From Rhodoferax sp. (GTDB taxonomy: Bacteria; Pseudomonadota; Gammaproteobacteria; Burkholderiales; Burkholderiaceae_C): DNA of 5,594 nucleotides. How positions within the stretch are numbered: position 1 is the stretch's first letter; each line of letters begins with the position of its first letter. The notes beneath the pieces were generated by a model that was not told the origin of the DNA, did no database searches, and was given only the letters and a program-made list of their open reading frames with translations. Positions 1-5,262 of the stretch are shown here, piece after piece. The stretch spans positions 1 to 5,594 of the forward strand of contig JAQTSL010000246.1 of the NCBI GenBank assembly GCA_028711355.1. The letters are read 5' to 3'. The position numbers and the translations under genes are program-made.

Positions 1-585
1 GCCGTCGGTCGTGATGGCATTTGGCCCATAAAACCCTGCGCTTGCTCCAATTCCGTCACTGAGTCCGGGAAAGCCACGGATGCCGGCCACCGTGGTGACC
101 GTACCTGTAGCCAGTGCCAATTGGCGAATATTCTGGTTGCCAGAATCCACAATGTACAGGTTGCTGCCATCTGTCGTGAGCCCAACCGGAGTTTGAAACG
201 ATGCAGCCTTGCCCACGCCATCGGCTCCCCCCGTTCGGCCCGAGCCAGCCAAGGTAGTCACAACGCCGGTGGCAAGCACGATTTTGCGAATGGTTTTGTT
301 GCCTGTGTCCGCCACATACAGGGAGGAGCCATCGGTGCTGATGCCATGCGGGTTGTTGAACGATGCGGCAGTGCCAGGGCCATCTGTTGCCCCACGCGTA
401 CCAGACCCCGCAATGGTTGAAACCGCGCCGGTCGCAATGTCGATTTTGCGAATCAAGTGGGTCAAGTATTCCGCCACATACAGGCTGGTGCCATCGGTCG
501 TGATAGCGCCCGCTTTGTTGAAGGTGGCAGTTGTTGCGCTGCCATCGCCAGTGCCCACCACGCCAGAACCCGCAAAAGCGCTGAC
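1..585 (-). repeat. NHL-type propeller 3, first three and a half blades (from residue 1468; runs off window)
   Basis: Blades start at residues 1468, 1522, 1576 and 1630. The first three are exactly 54 residues each and the fourth is cut at ITTDG by the window edge. Blade 1 is slightly divergent (VAEYLTHLIRKI in place of VADTGNxxIRKI). By analogy with the two complete propellers, two and a half more blades should follow to the left of base 1. What follows the third propeller (a stop, a further FN3 domain, or a cell-surface anchor) cannot be seen. Confidence 0.88.
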
Positions 586-3500
586 CACACCACTAGCGCT
601 CAGGGGTGTACCCAAAACGGCACCCCCCATCAAGCCCGTGACGGCTGGTGCCGGGGTGTTGCTGTTGGTAGTGGTCGATTTGGCTGTGGCACTGATTTCA
701 AAAGACGGTTCACTCGCGCCTGTGGCATCCAACGCCACCACCCGGTAGTAATAGCTGGTGCCAGCGGCCAGACCAAACGCATCAAAAAGGCTGGTGGCAT
801 GCAGTGACGGGCCCACCAGCGCTGACCCGGTGGTGATGTTGGTCATCGATGCAAGTGGCAAATTGGGTGCCGTTGCGCGATAGACGTAATAGCCTTGTGC
901 GCCGGGAACAGTTGGCCAGCTTAAGAAAATGTTGTTGCCATAGTGGTTGGATGCTGTCACGCCGGTCGGTGTTGCCAGCACCGCCAAGCTCGCTGGCAGT
1001 GCCTCGGTAGTGCCAATTTTGCGGATTTTGTGGCTGTAGGTGTCTGCTACATACAGGTTAAGGCCATCGGTCGTCACGCCCCAGGGCATATTGAATTTGG
1101 CTGCTGTAAGGCTGGCTCCATCGGCAAAACCGCTGATGCCGGCACCCGCTAATTTGGTCACCGTTCCCGTTGCAATTTCTACCTTGAGAATGAGGGAGGT
1201 TTGGCTGTTGGCAACGTACAAATTGGTGCCATCGGTGGTGATGCCTCTGGGATTGGCGAACCAAGGGGCGGAAGGGCCGATCAAAGTTGTCACTTCTTGG
1301 CTTGCAATCACAATTTTGCGGATCGCCAGGCTGGCGTTATCCACCACATAGAGGTTGACCCCATCGGTGGTGATGCCGCTTGTCTCTGAAAATTTGGTTG
1401 CAGTACCGATGCCATTGACATAACCACGCGTAGAACCTGCCAAGGTTGAGACCACATCGGTGGCGATCACAATTTGACGGATTTTGTAGTTTCCGGTGTC
1501 GGTCACATACAGATTCGTGCCATCCGTTGTGATGCGCGCAGGCCGACTGAATGTGGCTATTGAACCCGCACCATCCACAAACCCCGATGTTCCAGTACCC
1601 GCTACGGTGGTGACAACCCCGGTGGCAATCTCGATTTTTCGGATTTTGTGATTTTGCACGTCTGCAACATACACCGAGGAGCCATCCGTGGTCAGCCCCT
1701 CGGGTTGATTAAACGACGCATCTACGCCGGTGCCATCCGCCGAACCGGCAACGCCAGAGCCCGCCAGGGTGCTGGTCACTCCGGTGGTGATTTCAATTTT
1801 CCGAATGACATGGTTGCTTGAGTCCGTGACAAACAAATACGTGCCATCGGTCGTGATATCCATCGGAAATTGAAACTTTGCCGCCGTGCCGGTGTCGTCC
1901 ACGTAGCCAGACAGCTGGCCAGAAGTTGAACCAGCCAGGGTCGATACCAAACTGGGTGTGCTCAAGACCGTGCCTTGCCTTGCGCCGCCCATCTGGGTGC
2001 CAACCGGCCCAGCATTGACAGGCGCAGCGGCAAGGGTGGTGGTGGTGACCTCAGATGACGCCAGACTTTCAGCGTCTGCCGTGATCGCCGTCACTTTGTA
2101 GTAATAGGTGGTGGCAGCGGCCAGCCCGGTATCGCTAAAAGCGGTGCTGACATCTGCCGCAGAGCCCACTTTGTTGGCTGCCGAGATGGCGACATTGGGC
2201 GATGTGGAACGATAGATATTGTAAGCAATGGCACCACTGACCGCGCTCCAGGTGATGCTGGTTTTGTTGTCAGTTGTCAATTGGGTGGCTACGGTTGCTG
2301 GCGTTGCCGGCAGCACCGGGGCTGCGGCTGCCACGGTCAATTGGGGCATCAGGTACATCGTGCCCATCCCTAGCTTGCTGCCTGTGTTGGCGTCGGCAAT
2401 CGGGTAAATCAGGCTGGGCCAGGCTACGATCAGATGCGGCTCGTAGCTGGTGCCTGCCTTAAGCGTGTTGGCCGGCACCGTCACGCTGGTGGCTGCTGTG
2501 GTTTGGCTAAACAGTATCTGCCGCGTGGTTACATCTTCAAATGAAGTCAGCGACATACCGGGGCTGACGCTGCCGGCCACCGGTATGGTGACGCTACCGG
2601 GCACGCTGGAAGAAATTTCAAAACCATAAGCCAGGCTGCCCACTGCACCAGGAGGTGCGGTCCAACTGATGGTGTTGGCAACATCTGCCGCAAAGGGCGA
2701 AGGCATGGTCACCGTCGGAAAGCTTGTGATGGCCGGCGCCGTGATGCTGTAGGTGTGACCATCGAGCGTGATCGTCACGGTGAATTTGCCCGCAGTATCC
2801 GGTGCCACCACCGCCATGTAGCTGCCCCCCACGCTGGAGTACGGCACGTTCACTGCGTTAACGCTGATGCTGGCGTTGGTGATGGTGGAGGTTGACAGAA
2901 TGCTGGTGACATCGGTTCCCACATTGACTTGCGCAAAGTAAAGCTGGTTGCCCGCCGTGTCGGGCAGGTTCATGATCGATGCGCCAATGTAGGGTGGGAT
3001 GGGATTCGATACAACCGAAACTTCGGTCGAGCCAGCACTTTCACCGTTGGGGAAAATGGCTGTCACCCTGTAGTATGAAATACCGGTGGGCAGTCGGCGA
3101 ACAGCCAGGCTGGTGGCGGTTGTAGGCGCAATATTGGATGCAGTCTTGGCGGTCACGTTGGTCATGCCTGACGACGCCATATTGGGTACGTTGCCCAAAT
3201 AAACGTAATAACCGATGGCGCCGGTGACTGCATTCCAGCTCAGGTTGACCTGGGTTGTGCTAGCGGGGGTTGCCGTGACACCCTCGGGCGCAACCGGGGT
3301 AACGCTGCTTGCGCTGCCGCCACCGCCAGAAATTTTGCGAATTTTGTAATTGGACATATCTGCAACATACAAATCCTTGCCATCGGTGCTTAAACCATAC
3401 GGGTAGTAGAACGAAGCACCGGTGCCCACGCCCGCTGTCGCCCCTTTGTAGCCAGAACCGGCCAGAGTGGTCACTGCGCCAGTGGCAACGTCAATTTGGC

Positions 3501-4986
3501 GAATTTTCTGGTTGACGCTATCGCTGACATACAGGTTCACACCGTCGGTTGCAATACCCCCAGGACTGTTGAACGACGCGGCGCTGCCCGTGCCGTCAGC
3601 AGCACCAGCCGTGCCAGAGCCCGCCAGGGTGGTCACTGCGCCCGTGGCAATGGTGATTTTGTGTACCAGATGGTTGCCCGTGTCTGCCATGTACAAATAA
3701 GTGCCGTCGGTGGTCATGCCGAACGGAAAACTGAATGAGCGTGGTGTGGTCAGTGTCGTGACAACGCCGGTTGCAATGACAATTTTGCGGATCGCCTGGC
3801 TACCACCATCCACGATGTATAGGTTGGTGCCATCGGTGGTGATGCAATTGATCGACACAAATGAGGCTGCCGAGCCGGTTCCGTCGATCACGCCATTCAA
3901 TGTCCCTGAACCTGCCAGCGTCGAAACCGAGCCCGTGGCAATCACAATTTTGCGGATAAGGCGGTTGTTGGTGTCTGCCACATACAAGTTGACACCATCG
4001 GTGGTGATACCAGTCGGGTAACTGAATGTGGCGGCTGCGCCCATGCCGTCGGCTGCCCCGACCACACCAGAGCCTGCCAAGCTTGTTACCAGGCCGGTGG
4101 CAAGCTCAATCTTGCGGATTTTGTTGTTGGCTGCGTCAGCCATATACAGGTGGGTGCCGTCCGTGGTGAAGTCCCTGAATTCATTAAACGATGCAGCAAT
4201 ACCACTGCCATCAGCCGCACCCATCGTGCCAGTGCCAGCAAAAGTGGTGACATTGGCTGGGTTGAGCACCAGTGCTTTACCCAGGATGTTGCCACCCATC
4301 AGCCCAACCACCGGTGTCGTGCCACCGGTCCCGCCCGTTCCCGTGCCCGCGTAGTTGACCCAAAAGCCGCGCCCGTTACCCAGTGTGGTGTTGCCGAAAT
4401 CCTGGTATTTTTTACTGCTGATGTAACCGGCCAGCGCGCTACTTGTCATGGACGGCGCGTAAAAATACCAGCCACTGTTGGCGCTGTTCCAGGCCCATAG
4501 CGTGGTGACGTTGCTCACTGTTGTACTGAAGACTGCCGGGCTGCTGTCGTCACCGGTGGCGACCAGATTCCAACTGGGTTTCAACGTTGATGCGGTCACC
4601 GCAAAACCGGTGCCGCTTTGCGCACCCAGCACCAGCCCCGAGGTGGCATTCACGTTGATCCAAAAGCCGTCGCCCGGATCAATGCTGCTCAACACGTCGT
4701 AGCCCTTGGCGGCGGCGTAGCTTGCCAGCGTGTTGGCCGTATCCAGTGCCGGCGAATAAAACGCCCATTTGCTGTTGGCGGCGTTCCACTTCCAGACCGA
4801 GGTGACGCTGCCCGCCTGTGTGCCTAGCAATGTTTTGACATCCACTGCCGCACTGGTGCTGTTGCCCACCAGGTTCCAGCCCGACGCCAGCGTGGGCGTG
4901 TAAGACACCGTTGCAGCGCTACTGAATAGACTAAAAAAGGCCAGTGATAGACCGACCACCAGCGAGTTAAAAAATCTTGCCAGCAT
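1..4986 (-). CDS. Giant exported NHL-propeller / FN3 modular protein (C-terminus beyond window)
   Basis: The frame is open for 1662 codons from ATG 4986-4984 to base 1 and has no stop in the window. Visible order by residue: signal peptide 1-25; two Trp-rich modules about 33-122 and 133-214; Gly/Thr linker 214-225; six NHL-type blades 246-552; FN3-like domain 563-662; unassigned beta-rich region 663-882; FN3-like domain 893-985; six blades 1014-1324; FN3-like domain 1337-1437; three and a half blades from 1468. Blades follow the pattern VTTLAGSG-x(n)-DGTGxAASF-xxPxGITTDG-xxLYVADxxNxxIRKIxIATG, typical of NHL-repeat propellers. NHL propellers usually bind protein, nucleic acid or glycan ligands, though some members are lyases; no catalytic motif is recognisable here. 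The start is set by a GGAG Shine-Dalgarno 7 bases upstream and by the signal peptide; there is no in-frame ATG upstream before the stop at 5116-5118. Only one cysteine (C381) occurs in the 1662 residues, as expected for an exported protein. Adhesin, matrix scaffold or ligand-binding roles are inference only. Confidence 0.93.
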   Translation of the reverse strand, partial: MLARFFNSLVVGLSLAFFSLFSSAATVSYTPTLASGWNLVGNSTSAAVDVKTLLGTQAGSVTSVWKWNAANSKWAFYSPALDTANTLASYAAAKGYDVLSSIDPGDGFWINVNATSGLVLGAQSGTGFAVTASTLKPSWNLVATGDDSSPAVFSTTVSNVTTLWAWNSANSGWYFYAPSMTSSALAGYISSKKYQDFGNTTLGNGRGFWVNYAGTGTGGTGGTTPVVGLMGGNILGKALVLNPANVTTFAGTGTMGAADGSGIAASFNEFRDFTTDGTHLYMADAANNKIRKIELATGLVTSLAGSGVVGAADGMGAAATFSYPTGITTDGVNLYVADTNNRLIRKIVIATGSVSTLAGSGTLNGVIDGTGSAASFVSINCITTDGTNLYIVDGGSQAIRKIVIATGVVTTLTTPRSFSFPFGMTTDGTYLYMADTGNHLVHKITIATGAVTTLAGSGTAGAADGTGSAASFNSPGGIATDGVNLYVSDSVNQKIRQIDVATGAVTTLAGSGYKGATAGVGTGASFYYPYGLSTDGKDLYVADMSNYKIRKISGGGGSASSVTPVAPEGVTATPASTTQVNLSWNAVTGAIGYYVYLGNVPNMASSGMTNVTAKTASNIAPTTATSLAVRRLPTGISYYRVTAIFPNGESAGSTEVSVVSNPIPPYIGASIMNLPDTAGNQLYFAQVNVGTDVTSILSTSTITNASISVNAVNVPYSSVGGSYMAVVAPDTAGKFTVTITLDGHTYSITAPAITSFPTVTMPSPFAADVANTISWTAPPGAVGSLAYGFEISSSVPGSVTIPVAGSVSPGMSLTSFEDVTTRQILFSQTTAATSVTVPANTLKAGTSYEPHLIVAWPSLIYPIADANTGSKLGMGTMYLMPQLTVAAAAPVLPATPATVATQLTTDNKTSITWSAVSGAIAYNIYRSTSPNVAISAANKVGSAADVSTAFSDTGLAAATTYYYKVTAITADAESLASSEVTTTTLAAAPVNAGPVGTQMGGARQGTVLSTPSLVSTLAGSTSGQLSGYVDDTGTAAKFQFPMDITTDGTYLFVTDSSNHVIRKIEITTGVTSTLAGSGVAGSADGTGVDASFNQPEGLTTDGSSVYVADVQNHKIRKIEIATGVVTTVAGTGTSGFVDGAGSIATFSRPARITTDGTNLYVTDTGNYKIRQIVIATDVVSTLAGSTRGYVNGIGTATKFSETSGITTDGVNLYVVDNASLAIRKIVIASQEVTTLIGPSAPWFANPRGITTDGTNLYVANSQTSLILKVEIATGTVTKLAGAGISGFADGASLTAAKFNMPWGVTTDGLNLYVADTYSHKIRKIGTTEALPASLAVLATPTGVTASNHYGNNIFLSWPTVPGAQGYYVYRATAPNLPLASMTNITTGSALVGPSLHATSLFDAFGLAAGTSYYYRVVALDATGASEPSFEISATAKSTTTNSNTPAPAVTGLMGGAVLGTPLSASGVVSAFAGSGVVGTGDGSATTATFNKAGAITTDGTSLYVAEYLTHLIRKIDIATGAVSTIAGSGTRGATDGPGTAASFNNPHGISTDGSSLYVADTGNKTIRKIVLATGVVTTLAGSGRTGGADGVGKAASFQTPVGLTTDGSNLYIVDSGNQNIRQLALATGTVTTVAGIRGFPGLSDGIGASAGFYGPNAITTDG
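676..978 (-). other. FN3-like domain 3 (residues 1337-1437)
   Basis: It begins ATPTGVTASNHYG, followed by NIFLSWPTVPGAQGYYVYRATAPN, then FDAFGLAAGTSYYYRVVALDATG and SEPSFEISATAKS. The strand B Trp, strand C Tyr pair and strand F YYYRV fit FN3. It links propeller 2 to propeller 3 through the Thr/Asn-rich STTTNSNTPAPA linker (about 1437-1448). The spacing IYRSTSPN / VYRATAPN to YYYxV is shared with domain 2. Confidence 0.85.
1015..1947 (-). repeat. NHL-type propeller 2, six blades (residues 1014-1324)
   Basis: Blades start at residues 1014, 1071, 1125, 1179, 1232 and 1276, with lengths 57, 54, 54, 53, 44 and 49. All carry the TTDG-xxLYVxD/N core and an IRKI- or IRQI-like strand, except blade 5, which has LILKVEI. 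Blade 5 is short (VTTLIGPSAPWFANPRG), lacking the DGTG insertion. Blade 1 is long because of an extra GQLSGYVDD stretch. The block ends at IRKIG, the same structural point as propeller 1. Divergence between blades is moderate, so this is an old duplication rather than a recent expansion. Confidence 0.88.
2032..2310 (-). other. FN3-like domain 2 (residues 893-985)
   Basis: The landmarks are PATPATVATQL, TSITWSAVSGAIAYNIYRSTSPN, FSDTGLAAATTYYYKVTAI and a final SSEVTTTTLAA. The Trp of strand B, the YNIYRS strand C and the YYYKV strand F are classic FN3 positions. It sits just before propeller 2, joined through a Pro/Ala/Gly-rich stretch. It aligns closely with domain 3 (YYVYRATAPN, LAAGTSYYYRVVAL), so the pair is probably an internal duplication. 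Confidence 0.85.
2341..3000 (-). other. Unassigned beta-rich region between FN3 domains (residues 663-882)
   Basis: About 220 residues match neither the blade nor the FN3 pattern clearly. The first part (about 663-755) has short alternating hydrophobic strands, including NLPDTAGNQLYFAQV, SISVNAVNVPYSSVGGSY and the strand-like KFTVTITLDGHTYSI. The second part (about 756-882) includes NTISWTAPPG, YGFEISSSV, EDVTTRQILFS and SYEPHLIVAWPS, with FN3- or Ig-like features at NTISW. It may be one or two Ig-like sandwiches. The reading frame is intact and uninterrupted. I do not recognise a named family. Confidence 0.6.
3001..3300 (-). other. FN3-like domain 1 (residues 563-662)
   Basis: The segment begins TPVAPEGVTATPAS, then shows the FN3 landmarks VNLSWNAV (strand B Trp), IGYYVYLG (strand C) and ISYYRVTAI (strand F Tyr pair), and ends near STEVSVVSNP. 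FN3 domains in bacterial secreted proteins mostly act as spacers or binding modules. It follows the GGGGS-like linker (residues 554-558) after propeller 1. It is the most divergent of the three copies, with the 'LAAGTSYYY' motif replaced by LPTGISYY. Confidence 0.75.
3331..4251 (-). repeat. NHL-type propeller 1, six blades (residues 246-552)
   Basis: Blades start at residues 246, 300, 354, 409, 451 and 505, with lengths 54, 54, 55, 42, 54 and 48 (the last up to IRKI at 552). Each has the core ITTDG-xxLYVAD-xxNxxIRKI followed by ATG-xVTTLAGSG. Blade 4 lacks the usual SGTxGxxDGTGSAA segment and reads VTTLTTPRSFSFPFG. The last blade stops at IRKI without the ATGxVTTLAG strand, while the first opens with VTTFAGTG. 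This suits a ring closed by pairing the first strand with the last blade, the 'velcro' seen in many propellers. Six blades matches the usual NHL propeller. Confidence 0.88.
4345..4890 (-). repeat. Tandem pair of Trp-rich 'WNLV...FW' modules
   Basis: Two copies of a module of about 80 residues (residues 33-122 and 133-214) lie just after the signal peptide, offset by 99-102 residues. Matching landmarks are W37-N-L-V and W139-N-L-V; V64-W-K-W-N-A-A-N-S and L163-W-A-W-N-S-A-N-S; W74-x-FYxP and W173-x-FYxP; GY96D and KY194Q; GDGFW109-I-N and GRGFW209-V-N. Each copy has five aligned tryptophans, an unusual density next to the Trp-poor propellers. I know similar segments from secreted proteins of environmental proteobacteria but cannot give a family name. 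A small all-beta domain with an exposed aromatic surface fits; glycan or peptidoglycan binding is speculation. Confidence 0.8.
4912..4986 (-). other. Sec-type signal peptide of the large protein
   Basis: Residues 1-25 begin MLARFF, with one Arg at position 4. A hydrophobic stretch (about residues 9-21, rich in Leu, Val, Phe, Ala and Gly) follows, then small residues FSSAA before TVSYTP. Cleavage is likely after A24 or A25. There is no lipobox cysteine, so this is a type I signal rather than a lipoprotein signal. It sends the protein at least to the periplasm; the final location depends on the unseen C-terminus. Confidence 0.85.
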
Positions 4987-4993
4987 ATGTGCG

Positions 4994-4997
4994 CTCC
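4994..4997 (-). promoter_or_regulatory. Shine-Dalgarno of the large gene
   Basis: The minus strand reads GGAG followed by seven bases (CGCACAT) and then ATG at 4986. Sequence and spacing are near ideal. Together with the signal peptide that follows, this fixes the start codon. Confidence 0.85.
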
Positions 4998-5040
4998 AAA
5001 ATAGGTTGGCTGATGGTAGCCGAGCCTTAATTTTGTTAAT

Positions 5041-5059
5041 ACCCCCCAAATGGGGGGGT
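5041..5059. promoter_or_regulatory. G/C-run dyad, possible operator in the leader of the large gene
   Basis: The plus strand reads ACCCCCCAAATGGGGGGGT: perfect 7-base arms around a 5-base centre, 55 bp before the start codon. It stands out from the AT-rich TTAATTTTGTTAAT stretch next to it. Read as minus-strand RNA it would form a hairpin followed by ATTAACAAAATTAAG, which has no T-run, so it is not a standard terminator. A binding site for a regulator that recognises a C-run/G-run palindrome is the likelier reading; an RNA structure affecting translation or attenuation is the alternative. Confidence 0.5.
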
Positions 5060-5083
5060 GCCCGCACCGGCGCTGACCGAACC

Positions 5084-5105
5084 TTTGGCCAGGAGCCTGT
5101 CCAAA
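5084..5105. promoter_or_regulatory. Imperfect 22-bp dyad just downstream of the predicted transcription start
   Basis: The arms TTTGGCCAGG and CCTGTCCAAA are separated by AG and match at all but one of ten positions (C5089 against T5100). The two-base centre is too tight for an RNA hairpin, so it is better read as a possible protein-binding dyad. If the promoter at 5119-5147 is right, it would sit at about +7 to +28, a repressor-like position. Chance occurrence cannot be excluded. Confidence 0.3.
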
Positions 5106-5118
5106 AGCCATAAGTTCA

Positions 5119-5147
5119 ATAAGAAATCGGGCCCAAGTGACCGTCAA
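5119..5147 (-). promoter_or_regulatory. Candidate sigma-70-type promoter of the large gene
   Basis: On the minus strand TTGACG (5147-5142, five of six matches to the -35 consensus) is followed after 17 bases by TCTTAT (5124-5119, four of six matches to the -10 consensus). This predicts transcription starting near 5112 and a 5' leader of about 125 bases. It lies downstream of the terminator of the preceding gene, where a promoter for the large gene is expected. The -10 box is only fair, so the call is moderate. Confidence 0.5.
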
Positions 5148-5210
5148 TCATGCGCAACGCACTCTTTAATTTGAAGCAAATATGATTTTTTTGGCAGATG
5201 CCGCCCGCTC

Positions 5211-5244
5211 AAAAGCACAACAGCCCGCACGGGGCGGGCTGTTG
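5211..5244 (-). terminator. Rho-independent terminator of the right-hand gene
   Basis: A perfect 11-bp stem (CAACAGCCCGC, 5218-5228, with GCGGGCTGTTG, 5234-5244) closes a five-base loop. On the minus strand it begins 18 bases after the stop codon and is followed by TGCTTTT. No T-run follows on the plus strand, so it acts for minus-strand transcription. The T-tract is short but the stem is very stable. It separates transcription of the two propeller genes. Confidence 0.85.
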
Positions 5245-5262
5245 GCATGTGTGACAGACGAC

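Noticed and set aside
121..748. Open frames on the plus strand over the third propeller and FN3 domain 3
   Set aside because: They lie antisense to the intact, strongly patterned minus-strand protein, are short, overlap one another in different frames and show only reverse-complement echoes of the blade repeats (recurrent PSVVMP- and GAIGGDA-like strings).
1..4251. Regular repeats as a CRISPR array or satellite DNA
   Set aside because: The 162-bp period is coding: the frame is open throughout, the conservation is at protein level (TTDG, LYVAD, IRKI), and there are no identical short repeats with unique spacers.
3467..4354. Series of plus-strand open frames with repeated PSVV and PEPA motifs over propeller 1
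   Set aside because: The repetition is inherited from the antisense blade DNA; no signal peptide, coherent domain or convincing ribosome site is seen. They are shadows of the large gene.
4998..5039. A second promoter close to the start (TTAACA 5039-5034 with TACCAT 5018-5013)
   Set aside because: The spacing is only 15 bases and the -10 match is weak; the upstream TTGACG-17-TCTTAT pair is better.
5041..5059. The C-run/G-run dyad as a Rho-independent terminator
   Set aside because: Neither strand has a run of T after the stem, and it lies immediately before the ribosome site of the large gene, well after the true terminator at 5211-5244.
4824..5147. Minus-strand open frame of 107 codons overlapping the start of the large gene
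   Set aside because: It runs in a different frame through the promoter and leader region and the signal peptide sequence, has an unremarkable composition and no recognisable domain.
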